Below, in pieces: positions 49,917-60,502 of a DNA stretch of 64,000 nucleotides. The DNA is from Fictibacillus halophilus (lineage in GTDB: Bacteria; Bacillota; Bacilli; Bacillales; Fictibacillaceae): the NCBI RefSeq assembly GCF_016401385.1, contig NZ_JAEACF010000001.1, forward strand, positions 744,001 through 808,000, written 5' to 3'. The notes below the pieces were generated by a model. It made no database searches and was not told the DNA's origin. It saw nothing but the letters and a program-made list of their open reading frames with translations. A program made the translations under genes and the position numbers. Each line of letters starts with the position of its first letter. Position 1 is the stretch's first letter.

Positions 49917-52900
49917 AAACTTTAATCCCAAAACCAGAGGGTGCAACATGGACGGATGAACAGTGGCAGGCGATTCAGGCCAGAGGAGAAAACGTTCTCG
50001 TCGCTGCAGCAGCTGGATCAGGTAAAACGGCTGTCCTTGTCGAACGAATCATCACGATGATACGTGAAAAGGTTGCTGACGTAGACCGGTTGCTTATTGT
50101 AACTTTCACTAACGCTGCTGCTGCTGAAATGAGAAAAAGGATAGGAGAAGCAATCGATAAAGAGCTGTCTTTAAATCCTTCATCTCTACACTTAAGAAGA
50201 CAGCTTAACTTGTTAAATAAAGCATCGATCTCTACTCTTCATTCTTTTTGTATTGAGGTGCTTCGTAAACACTATTATGAAACGGATCTCGATCCTGGCT
50301 TTCGTGTAGCTGAAGAAACAGAAGCCGAACTTATTCGCCAAGAAGTGATTGAAGATTTATTTGAAGAAGAGTATAGCAAGGGAGAAGACTATATTTTCTA
50401 CCAAGTGGTCGATGCTTATAGTTCGGACCGAAATGATATCGAACTGCAAAAACTGATCTTATCGCTTTATGATTTTGCTCGTAGTCACCCTGATCCGAGC
50501 GGATGGCTAGATCAGATGGCGGAAACGTATCAGGTCCAGGCGACTTCCATAGACGACCTTCCTTGGACGAAGGAGCTTCTGTTCGATATATCGCTCCAAA
50601 TAGAAGGGCTACGTTCGTTGGCGCTAAGAGCGATAGAACTTAGTCAGCTATCAGGCGGGCCACTCGCATATGCAGAAACACTGCAAGAGGATCTTGTTTT
50701 CATCGAACGATTACTTCATGCAAAAAGTAGTTGGAATGAGCTTTATGAGGAATTTCAATCTTATGATCCTCCTAAATTAAAAGCAATCCGTGGGAAAGAT
50801 GTAGATGAAGAACTAAAGAATAAAGTAAAAGCGATGAGAGATAGCATCAAAAAACGGACGAGCGCATTAAAAGAAGAATATTTTGAAAGACATCCAGATT
50901 CGTATATCGTTCATATCGAAGAGATGGCTCCTGTCGTTAAAGAACTTTCTTCCTTAGTGAAAAAGTTTGGGGAACGTTATTTGGAAGCAAAGCAGGAAAA
51001 GTCTCTTGTTGATTTTGGTGATCTTGAGCACTATTGCCTTCAAGTATTAAAAGGGGAAGGGTCTACGATGGATGCTCCCGTCCCATCAGAAGCGGCTCTA
51101 GAATACCGCGGAAGATTTGTAGAGGTATTAGTCGACGAGTATCAAGATACGAACTTTGTTCAAGAATCCATTGTACGCTTAGTATCAAAGGATGGGGAAG
51201 CAGGAAACATGTTCATGGTAGGTGATGTAAAGCAATCCATCTACCGATTCAGACTAGCAGAACCACTTCTATTCTTATCCAAATACAAGCAGTTTACGAA
51301 AGAAGGTGGCAAGGGCTTGCGAATTGACCTTGCCAAAAACTTTAGAAGTCGAAACGGAATACTTCAAGCAACAAACTATTTGTTCAGACAGATTATGAAC
51401 GAAACAGTAGGAGAAATTGAGTACAACGATGATGCTGAACTAAAGCTCGGTGCCACTTATTATCCTGACCAAGAGGGAAATGAACCAGAACTTCTTTTGA
51501 TTAATAAAAGTCAGCCTGTAACAGATGAAGAAGGGCTTGAAAATGGAGAAGTAGAAAAGTCAGAGCTTGAAACCGTCCAGTTAGAGGCAAGAGTTATAGC
51601 TGAAAAAATAAAACAGATCGTTGGAACAACGGGGAATTCTCCTCATCTCGTTCTTGATAAGCATACAAAAAAGTTGCGTCCTGCAAAATACAAAGACATT
51701 GTCATGTTGTTCCGTGCAACCTCCGTATGGGCACCGGTCATATTAGAAGAGTTCAAACAGCAAGGAATACCAGCGTATGCTGAACTCTCAACTGGTTATT
51801 TTGATGCGACTGAGATTCATGTCATGATGTCACTGTTAAAAGTGATCGATAACCCACTGCAAGACATACCACTTGCCGCTGTTCTTCGTTCGCCACTTGT
51901 AGGAATGACAGGTGAAGAACTTGCAGTGATCAGATTGAAACAAAAACAAGATAATTATTTGGGTGCCGTAGAACTGTATCGGGCAGAAGGAGATAACCCT
52001 GGTATTCAGAGTAAGGTATCTAAGTTTTTAGACCAGCTAGAAAAATGGCGTCATCAAGCACGCCAAGGATCTCTTTCTGATCTGATCTGGGACATCTACC
52101 GGGAAACCGGATATTTTGATTACGTAGGCGGATTAACCGGCGGAAAACAACGACAAGCCAACTTAAGAGCTTTATATGATCGTGCGAAAATGTATGAAAG
52201 TACATCTTTTAGAGGGCTTTTCCGCTTTCTTCGTTTTATTGAAAGAATGCAGGAGCGAGGAAAAGATCTAGGTGCGGCAAGAGCTTTAGGTGAACAAGAA
52301 GATGTTGTTCGTGTCATGACGATTCATAAAAGTAAAGGTCTAGAGTTTCCGATCGTTTTCGTTGGAGGCATTAATAAGCAGTTTAATACAAGAGATCTGA
52401 ACGAAAAAGTTCTTCTTCATAAAGAACTCGGACTAGGAACTCAATATATAAATCCAGAGTACCGAATTGCCTATCCTACCCTTCCGAAGCTTGCAATTGC
52501 CGGAAGAAAGAAAATGGAACTGATCGCAGAAGAGATGCGAGTACTATATGTCGCTCTTACACGTGCTAAAGAAAAATTGTATTTAGTCGGCACTGTAAAT
52601 GACATTGAAAAATCTGTGGATGCATGGAGTGACTCTCTTTATGAAGAAAGCTGGATTCTACCAGACTTTGAAAGAGCTGGTGTAAAGAGTTATCTCGATT
52701 GGATCGGGAGAGCAGTCATACGCCATAAGAACGCAGATCCCCTTTTATCACTCCTTGGTACAGGTGAAAGAGGCAGAGGTGAAGTTTATGTGGATGAAAC
52801 AGATTGGAAGATTACCGTTCTGCAAGCGAGTCAATTTGAAGAGTTAGAAGTAGAAGCGAAAGAAAAACAAGAAGAATTGCTGAAACGGTTAGAGAACTAT

Positions 52901-53653
52901 GAAAGAGTGAATCTTGCTTCGAATGATTTTAATGAAGTTAAACGTCGACTCGAATGGAGTTATACACATAAACACTTAACACATACCCGTTCCAAACAGT
53001 CAGTTACAGAAATTAAAAAACAATATCAAGCAGATGAGTACAGTTCTACAGAACTAGTAAAAGCCGCCCAACAAGTCATACATGAGCGGCCCAAATTTAT
53101 GCAAGAAGAACAGTTGAATGCTGCTGAAGTTGGTACAGCAATGCATATGGTCATGCAGCATATTGACTTTAGAAGACCAGCTACTCTAGACTCACTTCAA
53201 AATCAGCTTGCAGAAATGGAAACGAAAGAGCTGCTCACAAGAGAACAAGCTCAATACATTCAACTTTCTCAGATTCAGCAGTTTATGGATGGTCCACTCG
53301 GCGAGAGAATGAAAGAGAATGATAATTTGAAACGAGAAATTCCATTTAGTATGGCCCTCCCAATATCAGAGATTCAAAGAGATTGGTCAGGCGAAGATGA
53401 ACATGTACTTGTACAAGGTGTTATTGACTGTCTGATTGAAGAGGAAGATGGATATATATTGATTGATTATAAAACAGACAAAATTACGAACCGCTTTACA
53501 AACGGCTTTACAGGAGCAAAAGAGATCCTGTACAACCGTTATGAGTTGCAGCTGAATTTGTACGCAAAAGCCATTGAAAGAATATTAAAGAAGCCTGTTA
53601 AAGAAAGTTATCTTTACTTTTTTGATGGTGGACACATTCTTCAAGTGAAATAA
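49913..53653 (+). CDS. addA: ATP-dependent helicase/nuclease subunit A
   Basis: A 1246-residue UvrD-like helicase with C-terminal nuclease. Helicase motifs are intact: TDEQWQAI (Q motif), AAAGSGKT (I), VTFTNAAA (Ia), VDEYQDTN (II), GDVKQSIYRFR (III), MTIHKSKGLEFP (V), and VALTRAKEKLYL (VI). The nuclease core reads IDYKTD near 1190. It pairs with AddB in double-strand break repair. Start is TTG at 49913 after AAGGAGG, overlapping the addB stop. sbcD follows 11 bp later. Standard length. Confidence 0.96.
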   Translation: MKTLIPKPEGATWTDEQWQAIQARGENVLVAAAAGSGKTAVLVERIITMIREKVADVDRLLIVTFTNAAAAEMRKRIGEAIDKELSLNPSSLHLRRQLNLLNKASISTLHSFCIEVLRKHYYETDLDPGFRVAEETEAELIRQEVIEDLFEEEYSKGEDYIFYQVVDAYSSDRNDIELQKLILSLYDFARSHPDPSGWLDQMAETYQVQATSIDDLPWTKELLFDISLQIEGLRSLALRAIELSQLSGGPLAYAETLQEDLVFIERLLHAKSSWNELYEEFQSYDPPKLKAIRGKDVDEELKNKVKAMRDSIKKRTSALKEEYFERHPDSYIVHIEEMAPVVKELSSLVKKFGERYLEAKQEKSLVDFGDLEHYCLQVLKGEGSTMDAPVPSEAALEYRGRFVEVLVDEYQDTNFVQESIVRLVSKDGEAGNMFMVGDVKQSIYRFRLAEPLLFLSKYKQFTKEGGKGLRIDLAKNFRSRNGILQATNYLFRQIMNETVGEIEYNDDAELKLGATYYPDQEGNEPELLLINKSQPVTDEEGLENGEVEKSELETVQLEARVIAEKIKQIVGTTGNSPHLVLDKHTKKLRPAKYKDIVMLFRATSVWAPVILEEFKQQGIPAYAELSTGYFDATEIHVMMSLLKVIDNPLQDIPLAAVLRSPLVGMTGEELAVIRLKQKQDNYLGAVELYRAEGDNPGIQSKVSKFLDQLEKWRHQARQGSLSDLIWDIYRETGYFDYVGGLTGGKQRQANLRALYDRAKMYESTSFRGLFRFLRFIERMQERGKDLGAARALGEQEDVVRVMTIHKSKGLEFPIVFVGGINKQFNTRDLNEKVLLHKELGLGTQYINPEYRIAYPTLPKLAIAGRKKMELIAEEMRVLYVALTRAKEKLYLVGTVNDIEKSVDAWSDSLYEESWILPDFERAGVKSYLDWIGRAVIRHKNADPLLSLLGTGERGRGEVYVDETDWKITVLQASQFEELEVEAKEKQEELLKRLENYERVNLASNDFNEVKRRLEWSYTHKHLTHTRSKQSVTEIKKQYQADEYSSTELVKAAQQVIHERPKFMQEEQLNAAEVGTAMHMVMQHIDFRRPATLDSLQNQLAEMETKELLTREQAQYIQLSQIQQFMDGPLGERMKENDNLKREIPFSMALPISEIQRDWSGEDEHVLVQGVIDCLIEEEDGYILIDYKTDKITNRFTNGFTGAKEILYNRYELQLNLYAKAIERILKKPVKESYLYFFDGGHILQVK

Positions 53654-53664
53654 GGAGGGATACG

Positions 53665-54846
53665 ATGCGATTACTTCATACTGCTGACTGGCATCTTGGG
53701 CGCTCATTGGAAGGACGTAGCAGACTACAGGAACAACAAGATTTTCTAGATGAACTCGTTGAGATTGTCCAGCGAGAAAAAATAGATGCTGTACTAATGG
53801 CGGGAGATGTATTTGATACGGTAAACCCTCCAGCTATGGCAGAGCAAATGTTTTATGATGCGCTGTCACGGATTAATAGAAAAGGAGAATGTCCGTTTAT
53901 CGCGATAGCGGGGAATCATGATCATCCAGAAAGACTAGCTGCATCATTCCCCCTTTTACGAGAACTGGGCATTACGCTAGTAGGTCTACCAACACTAGAC
54001 CTTCAGCGTATTCCAATAAAGAGAACGGGAGAAATTTTAGAAATCGCAGCATTACCTTATCCTTCAGAATCGAGACTAAAGATGCTCTTAAGTGAATCTG
54101 CTGAAGAACTAGATGTAAGAACCCAATATGATGATTGGGTTGACTCTTATTTTAAGCAGATCACATCTCACTTTAGTCCCGGAAACGTGCATGTTGCGAT
54201 GAGTCATCTTTATGTCGCAGGAAGCAAGGAAACTGAATCTGAGCGCCCTGTTCATATTGGTGGTGCATATACGGTAGCTGCAGAAAGTCTTCCGAGTGCT
54301 GCTCAATACGTAGCTTTAGGCCATTTGCATCGTCCTCAACGAATTAAACGAGCAAAAACAGATGCTAGGTACTCAGGGTCACCGCTATCTTATAGCTTCT
54401 CAGAAAGCGGTCAAGCAAAATCAGTGTCCATTATTGACGTTGAACCAAATGGTATAGCAGAAGTTGAAGAGCTCCATTTACGTTCAGGAAAACCACTAGT
54501 AGCATGGGAAGCTAGAAATGGTGTCTCAGAAGTCTTTCAAGGAATTCAGGATGGTCTGCATCATAATTGCTGGATTGATCTATCCATACATGTTCAAGAT
54601 GCACTGTCGATGGAAGAGATTCAACGACTTAGAAAAGCACATGAAGGCATTGTTCATATCAAACCTGTGTTTCAAGATAAGTCTGGAGAACAAATCTCTG
54701 TATCTGCTCAGAAACTACCAGTTGATGAACTATTTACAACGTTTTATAAGCGGCAAACAGGCGGAGCGATACCAGACCATGACTTAATCTCTTTATTTCT
54801 AGATCTTGTTGGAGAAGAGGAAACAGAAGGAGAGGGACAAGAATGA
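53665..54846 (+). CDS. sbcD: exonuclease SbcCD subunit D (Mre11-type)
   Basis: A 393-residue metallophosphoesterase nuclease with the five phosphoesterase motifs: DWHLG, GDVFD, GNHDHPE, MSHLYV and GHLHRPQ. With SbcC it cuts hairpins and protein-blocked DNA ends, clearing them for AddAB. AAGGAGGG precedes the ATG. Its stop overlaps the sbcC start by four bases (ATGA). Position right after addA matches B. subtilis. Confidence 0.95.
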   Translation: MRLLHTADWHLGRSLEGRSRLQEQQDFLDELVEIVQREKIDAVLMAGDVFDTVNPPAMAEQMFYDALSRINRKGECPFIAIAGNHDHPERLAASFPLLRELGITLVGLPTLDLQRIPIKRTGEILEIAALPYPSESRLKMLLSESAEELDVRTQYDDWVDSYFKQITSHFSPGNVHVAMSHLYVAGSKETESERPVHIGGAYTVAAESLPSAAQYVALGHLHRPQRIKRAKTDARYSGSPLSYSFSESGQAKSVSIIDVEPNGIAEVEELHLRSGKPLVAWEARNGVSEVFQGIQDGLHHNCWIDLSIHVQDALSMEEIQRLRKAHEGIVHIKPVFQDKSGEQISVSAQKLPVDELFTTFYKRQTGGAIPDHDLISLFLDLVGEEETEGEGQE

Positions 54847-57800
54847 GACCTATAGCATTAACCGTTTCAGGTTTGCAAAGTTTTCGAGAAGCGCAGTCCG
54901 TTCCTTTTCATGAGCTTTGTTCTGGTGGAGTCTTCGGTATTTTTGGACCCACTGGAAGCGGGAAGTCCACGATTCTAGATGCCGTGACACTAGCGTTATA
55001 CGGGAAGGTAGAACGAGCAGCTGGTGGAACACACGGAATTATGAATCAGGCTGAAGATAAACTGTCTGTTTCGTTTTCTTTTCAAATAGGTGAAGGAGCT
55101 CAGCAAAAAGAATACAGTGTGGAACGTACGTTTAAAAGAAGTGGCGAGCATTCCATTCGAACAACTACTTGTCGATTAATTGAAGTGGTGGATGGTGAAT
55201 CTGTTGTTCATGCAGACAAAGAACGGGATGTCACACGTCTTGTTCAAGAGCTGATCGGTTTGACAATCGATGACTTTACGCGAGCAGTTGTACTACCTCA
55301 AGGTAAGTTTGCTGAATTTTTATCGCTTAAAGGTGCTGATAGGAGACAGATGCTCCAACGATTGTTTCAGCTTGAAAAGTATGGAGATAAACTAAATCAG
55401 AAGCTAAAGAAGCGGTCGGACGAACAAAAAAACCGCTTGAATGAAATCACAGCTGAGCAAACTGGTCTTGGAGAAGCGTCCTTTCTGACTCTACAACAGG
55501 CTAAAGCCCATCTCAAAGAAAATGAGAAAAAATTAGAACTAGTATCAAAACATTATAAAAAAGAAGAAGAGAATCTCAAAACACTAGAGGTTTATTGGGA
55601 TGCCCAAGTCCAAAATGAAAAGCTGATTGAAGAAAGAAACGAACTGAAGAAACAGGAAATTCCTATGGAACGTCTTCAGAGTGATTTAAGGAAAGCTAAT
55701 TTTGCAGACAGAATTTATCCTTATGCGAACGAATGGAAGCAATCACTCACACAAGAGAAAAAAATACGTGAAGAGCAAGAGCAACTAAGAACACAAACTG
55801 AAAAATTTAAAACCATTCTTGAAGAGCTAGAAGAGAAATACGAAATCGCTAAGTCGGCAATCAATCAGAAAGAGCCTGTTCTTATTGAAAAGAGAAGTGG
55901 CTTAAAAGAGGCTCTTGATTGGGAAAAAGATCTACAGGGAAAAAATGAAGTATCACTAAACGAAACGGAAAAATATAAACGATTAGTGACCCTGCTCGAA
56001 GATAGTGAAAAAGCAGAATATGATGCATCACAAGTTCTTAAGCGTGGAAAAGATAAACAAACAGCATTAAAGGAAGAATTATCTCAGATTGAGATCACTC
56101 AAAAAGAACGCCATTTCATTCAACAAGCCATTCTGCTGAATCAACGCATAGAAGATGTTCAGGATGAAAAGCAAAAAATACTAAATGAACTTTCTGAAGC
56201 AGATACTGAGATGAATTCTGCAGAAAAAACGAAAAAACAGGTGGGTTCAACAGTAGCTGAAAGTTATGCTACAGGTAAGAAATTATTGAAACATATCCAA
56301 CAAATATACGAAGAAGTATCAGAAGCTCTGCGTTCGAACGAAAAGTTATCAAAAGCTCTTATGATTGAGCTTAGAGAATCCAAGAACGAACAAGAAAAAA
56401 TGAGAATAAACCTCCTAGCTGCACAGCTTTCTGCGGAGTTAAAAGAGAACGAGCCGTGCTCTGTATGTGGTTCAACAATCCACCCCTCACCGAATCAAAT
56501 GCACGGAACAGTAGAACATAATAACGAGCATATTCAAGAATTAGAAGAAGCGAATGAACGTTTGAAAGAACACTATCATGCGTTGAAACATTATAGTGAG
56601 GGTCTTGAAAAAGATTCTCTAACGCTGTGGAAGAAATTACAACTTGCTAACGCTGAAATTGCAGCATCTGATCAAAGTACGGTGATGGTGGAGAAAGAAA
56701 AGTTCAGCGCATTCTCTTTTGAACAAATTAAGGACCATTTAACGAAGGTAAAAGGAATTCAGCAAGACAAGCTCCTCATTGAAGAGCAGATGCAGAATCT
56801 ATTGTCCAAATTAGACAACGAACAAAAACAATATGAGCGGATCTCTATTTCTGTTGAAAAGTGTGAAGAAGCAACTAACAAATTAAAAAAACAACTTCTT
56901 TTGATATTGAAGAAAATAGATTCTATCCAATCGGAATGGAAGCAAGCCGAGATACCTTTTTCACCAGATGAGCTAAAAGAAAAGCTAAAACTTTTTCAAC
57001 AAAAAGAAAGTCGTCAATCCGAAATCGTAAGAAGCTTAAACATTGCAGAGGACTTCCTAGAAACACAAACGAAGAAAATGGAAGCAGCCAAAGAGCAAAA
57101 AGCAGAGTTGAATATGAGTTTAACGATCTCTTCTAATCAACAAGAAATGCTTCATAATGAAATTAAAATTCTAAAAGAAAAGCTGTATAACAGAGTGGGT
57201 GATGAGAACGTTCAGAAGGTTCTTGATAGAACGGAGTCTGAGCTTAAGAATCTTAAGACGACATTCATTACTTCAGAACGTGAATACGAAAAAGCAAAGC
57301 AGCAGTATGTAGAATCCGACAAAGTATATCATTCGGTTGTTCAACGCATGAATGATGCAAGATCAAGAGTAGAAAAAACTGAGCATGAATGGAACAACCA
57401 GTTAAGTAAGTCAGAATTTGATTCATATGAAGATTTTAAAAACTGTTTAAAAGACGAGCAAGTTCAGATGGAATGGGAAAAGCAACTGACTGATTACAAT
57501 GATCGTTGTAAATCAAATAGGATGGCACTTGAAGCGATAAAGGAAAAGCTGCCTGCTGAATTCCTTTCAGATCAACAAGTTGCGTCTGCAAAATTGGAGC
57601 TGCAGAGACTTAAACATGAAATGAATGAAACGCATGAGGCTGTTGGAGAAGCACGACAAAGATATATGATGATTGAGAAGAATCATACACGTTACAACGA
57701 ATTAGAGAAGGAAAAGAATAAAGTATCAAAAATATTAGAGCAACTGGGTAAACTTCAAGGTGTATTCCGAGGAAATGCTTTTGTTGAGTTTATGGCAGAA

Positions 57801-58244
57801 GAGCAGCTGCATCTTGTTACACGTGATGCGTCTGGCAGACTCGCAAAACTTACTCGGGGACGTTATGCTATTGAAGTAGATTCAGCAGGTGGTTTTGTTA
57901 TACGAGATGATGCCAACGGGGGAATTAAACGACCAGTTACTTCTTTATCTGGTGGGGAAACATTTTTAACTTCACTTGCACTCGCGCTTTCACTTTCCGC
58001 TCAAATTCAGTTAAGAGGGAAGTTCCCCCTTCAGTTTTTCTTCCTTGATGAAGGATTTGGTACACTTGATCAAGAACTGTTGGATACAGTTGTAACAGCT
58101 TTAGAAAAAGTTAGAATGGAAAACTTTTCGATCGGAGTAATATCTCACGTGCCTGAATTAAAAGCAAGATTAACGAAACGATTGATCGTCGAACCAGCTG
58201 AACACTCAGGCAGGGGAACTCGTGTAAAATTAGATCAGATGTAA
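54843..58244 (+). CDS. sbcC: exonuclease SbcCD subunit C (Rad50-type ATPase)
   Basis: An 1133-residue SMC-like ATPase. Walker A GPTGSGKST sits at about 38, followed by two very long coiled coils that meet at the zinc hook CSVCG near 540; the C-terminal head has the signature SLSGGETF and Walker B FFLDEGFGTLD. Arms and hook tether DNA ends while the ATPase gates SbcD. Very Lys/Glu/Gln-rich coils fit the family. The operon ends with the shared terminator at 58249. Confidence 0.95.
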   Translation: MRPIALTVSGLQSFREAQSVPFHELCSGGVFGIFGPTGSGKSTILDAVTLALYGKVERAAGGTHGIMNQAEDKLSVSFSFQIGEGAQQKEYSVERTFKRSGEHSIRTTTCRLIEVVDGESVVHADKERDVTRLVQELIGLTIDDFTRAVVLPQGKFAEFLSLKGADRRQMLQRLFQLEKYGDKLNQKLKKRSDEQKNRLNEITAEQTGLGEASFLTLQQAKAHLKENEKKLELVSKHYKKEEENLKTLEVYWDAQVQNEKLIEERNELKKQEIPMERLQSDLRKANFADRIYPYANEWKQSLTQEKKIREEQEQLRTQTEKFKTILEELEEKYEIAKSAINQKEPVLIEKRSGLKEALDWEKDLQGKNEVSLNETEKYKRLVTLLEDSEKAEYDASQVLKRGKDKQTALKEELSQIEITQKERHFIQQAILLNQRIEDVQDEKQKILNELSEADTEMNSAEKTKKQVGSTVAESYATGKKLLKHIQQIYEEVSEALRSNEKLSKALMIELRESKNEQEKMRINLLAAQLSAELKENEPCSVCGSTIHPSPNQMHGTVEHNNEHIQELEEANERLKEHYHALKHYSEGLEKDSLTLWKKLQLANAEIAASDQSTVMVEKEKFSAFSFEQIKDHLTKVKGIQQDKLLIEEQMQNLLSKLDNEQKQYERISISVEKCEEATNKLKKQLLLILKKIDSIQSEWKQAEIPFSPDELKEKLKLFQQKESRQSEIVRSLNIAEDFLETQTKKMEAAKEQKAELNMSLTISSNQQEMLHNEIKILKEKLYNRVGDENVQKVLDRTESELKNLKTTFITSEREYEKAKQQYVESDKVYHSVVQRMNDARSRVEKTEHEWNNQLSKSEFDSYEDFKNCLKDEQVQMEWEKQLTDYNDRCKSNRMALEAIKEKLPAEFLSDQQVASAKLELQRLKHEMNETHEAVGEARQRYMMIEKNHTRYNELEKEKNKVSKILEQLGKLQGVFRGNAFVEFMAEEQLHLVTRDASGRLAKLTRGRYAIEVDSAGGFVIRDDANGGIKRPVTSLSGGETFLTSLALALSLSAQIQLRGKFPLQFFFLDEGFGTLDQELLDTVVTALEKVRMENFSIGVISHVPELKARLTKRLIVEPAEHSGRGTRVKLDQM

Positions 58245-58248
58245 AAAA

Positions 58249-58282
58249 GATTCAAGGCATAAAAGCCTTGAATCCTTTTTTT
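58249..58282. terminator. bidirectional terminator between sbcC and the germination operon
   Basis: A perfect 10-bp stem (GATTCAAGGC / GCCTTGAATC) with A-rich sequence before and T-rich sequence after, serving both converging operons. Confidence 0.92.
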
Positions 58283-59408
58283 ATTCTATGATTCCATGAC
58301 CGATGACTTTAACATTCACTGAAGCGGTATAATCTATATTTGGATACTCTTTGTTCCAATTTAATTTTTTCCATGTTGGATGATGAAACGCTATAAGTTT
58401 TCTGCCAACTCCAAAAGCGTCACTGTTCATATCTTGCAGCTTTTTAAGAATGTTATTTGCATCCTTCGTTAATACCTTCGTTAGCTCTTGTTCGATGTTT
58501 TGAATTTTCTTTTTAGAAGTAAGATTATCCCTCGGATACTCTGTAATTACGACTTTCATATCAAGTTTAATATGAGCGGCTATCTTATCGTCAGGAGAAA
58601 CATTCACAATGAAGGTCCGTTTATTCTTTTTTACTTTTATAGAGACATAATTCAAGATTCTGTCTTTATGTTTGTCTGTGATTTTTTTTGTTAATGACAT
58701 GGAAGGATGCTTCTGTTTTCCGGTGAGCAACGTATACATAACCCCTTCGGCACCATAGATCTTCCCTACCATCTTATAGCCATGAAAAATGGCAATGCCA
58801 TTAACAGATACATCATTCTTTTCTGAAACGAGATAAGGTAAAGCAAAATCTTGACCAGGATCAAACATAACGGGACATATTGTCTGAATATTTTCTGCTG
58901 GAACAATGGAAGCATTCTCTGCTGATCGCACAGATTCGTTTAAATATTGACCAATACCAACCGTGGTTTCTGTTTCTTCAAATTTTGAACTGATTACATC
59001 AGAAGCATTCCCTTTTGCTACGGCAATTCGTGCATTTAGAGCGGATTTAGGATCTCGGTAGAAAACATCTAGAATGTGATAGATGTCGTTTTCTGCAGCG
59101 CTTTCTCCTAGTATTACAATTAAGTTCTTAGAAGCTTCAACTTGTTCAGAAACTTTTCGATCTAATTTAATTCTACTCTGTCGAGCTGTGTTTCCAACAG
59201 CATAAAAGACTTGATTATTAACTTGACCTGCTCCTGTCTCAGTATTAATGGATTGAGGAATAGAAGCGGTGTTTCTTATTTTTCCATTTTTTAAAATATC
59301 GAAACCAGCCGCTCTAACTAGTTTAGTCTCGTTCAACTGTGTCTGATCCCAACAACCAGATAAAAATAGAAGACAGGATAAAAGAGAAATGGATATTATC
59401 CTTCTCAT
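58281..59408 (-). CDS. spore germinant receptor C subunit (Ger(x)C lipoprotein, GerKC-like)
   Basis: A 375-residue lipoprotein with signal peptide and lipobox LSGC (Cys about 18) followed by WDQTQLNE, the near-invariant start of mature GerC proteins. The rest follows the three-domain Ger(x)C plan, with LVRAAGFDI and ASVNVKVIGHGIIE at the ends. It is the outer-face lipid-anchored subunit of a nutrient germinant receptor in the spore inner membrane. The ATG at 59408 overlaps the B-subunit stop by four bases. It resembles GerKC-type members, but the nutrient recognised is unknown. Confidence 0.92.
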   Translation of the reverse strand: MRRIISISLLSCLLFLSGCWDQTQLNETKLVRAAGFDILKNGKIRNTASIPQSINTETGAGQVNNQVFYAVGNTARQSRIKLDRKVSEQVEASKNLIVILGESAAENDIYHILDVFYRDPKSALNARIAVAKGNASDVISSKFEETETTVGIGQYLNESVRSAENASIVPAENIQTICPVMFDPGQDFALPYLVSEKNDVSVNGIAIFHGYKMVGKIYGAEGVMYTLLTGKQKHPSMSLTKKITDKHKDRILNYVSIKVKKNKRTFIVNVSPDDKIAAHIKLDMKVVITEYPRDNLTSKKKIQNIEQELTKVLTKDANNILKKLQDMNSDAFGVGRKLIAFHHPTWKKLNWNKEYPNIDYTASVNVKVIGHGIIE

Positions 59409-60502
59409 GTTGATGCAGCTCCTTTTTCTTTTCTCTTTTTGATAATAGCAATTAGCAATAAGCAGATTGGAAATAGAGCAGAAAAACTCAAGGCAGTCAT
59501 ACCGATTATTTTGGACCAAGTTTGAATATCAAGTTTACTTCCCGGAATTGAAGCGATTAGAGCACAAATAATTCCTACATAAGGAGCGGAAGATTTATGA
59601 TGTTTCATTTTAAACAGCGTCTGTACTCCTTTTGCTGTAAAGAACAGATAACTAATGAGAGAAGTTGTAACGGATACAATCCATATAGAAAGAAAGATTA
59701 AATCGGTTCTTTCCAAGATTTTAAAAGAGAATGCTTTCAACATATACAGCACAGGCTCTGGAACAATAACAATTTCTACAGGATTGAAAAAGATATAAGT
59801 AGTAAATGTCACAAAACAATAGAAAAGAGTTACACATAATGAAGCATAAGACATAGCCTTCAACTTACTGTTCGATCTCCCTTGAGTATAAGCCAAAAAT
59901 ACGAGTGCTGTGTCGAACCCTAGCAAAGAGATCAATGCATCCGTAGAACCTGAAATAATGGTCTTTACACCTACCGCTCCGAGTGGAAAAGCATAAAGAA
60001 GATGAACGTCTGTATAGGCATATGCTACAAAGAAAAATAGTAAAAGTAGCATTGGAGAAACTAGCATCAAGAAACGGGCGATCTCTCGTGCCGTACATGT
60101 TACACAATAGACACAAGTAAGAGTTAATATTAAAATGACCACGAACCTTGGAGTGTGAAAGAAAATCCATTTTGATACGATGCTGTTGTACAGGATTAGA
60201 ATAACAACACAAACAGAGAACAAATGAACAACGAATAAAATATTCAGAACAGCTCCGAGTTTCGTACCGACTATTTTAGGTATAAAATCAAAGATTGTTT
60301 GCTTAGGGTACATCTCGCATAGTTTCCAAATCGCAAGTATGGAGATCTGAATAAAGAGTCCTGCTAATAGTAAAGATATCCAGCCATCTGTTTTCGCTTT
60401 GGCGAACAATGTATATGGGAGTGAAAGGACTCCAACTCCAATCTGAGATTGGATAATGACAAAGAACAGCTGTCTATGAGTTATCGTATGGCTGCTATTC
60501 AT
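59405..60502 (-). CDS. spore germinant receptor B subunit (GerKB-like permease)
   Basis: A 365-residue integral protein with about ten helices of the endospore germination permease (APC superfamily) family. It opens with ITHRQLFFVIIQSQIGVGVLSLP, the family hallmark, and has a Trp/Pro-rich loop near HTPRFVV. The B subunit holds the binding site for the amino-acid or sugar germinant. ATG 60502 follows GTGGGAG and overlaps the end of the A gene by eight bases. Expression in the forespore under sigma-G is expected from the family. Confidence 0.92.
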   Translation of the reverse strand: MNSSHTITHRQLFFVIIQSQIGVGVLSLPYTLFAKAKTDGWISLLLAGLFIQISILAIWKLCEMYPKQTIFDFIPKIVGTKLGAVLNILFVVHLFSVCVVILILYNSIVSKWIFFHTPRFVVILILTLTCVYCVTCTAREIARFLMLVSPMLLLLFFFVAYAYTDVHLLYAFPLGAVGVKTIISGSTDALISLLGFDTALVFLAYTQGRSNSKLKAMSYASLCVTLFYCFVTFTTYIFFNPVEIVIVPEPVLYMLKAFSFKILERTDLIFLSIWIVSVTTSLISYLFFTAKGVQTLFKMKHHKSSAPYVGIICALIASIPGSKLDIQTWSKIIGMTALSFSALFPICLLLIAIIKKRKEKGAAST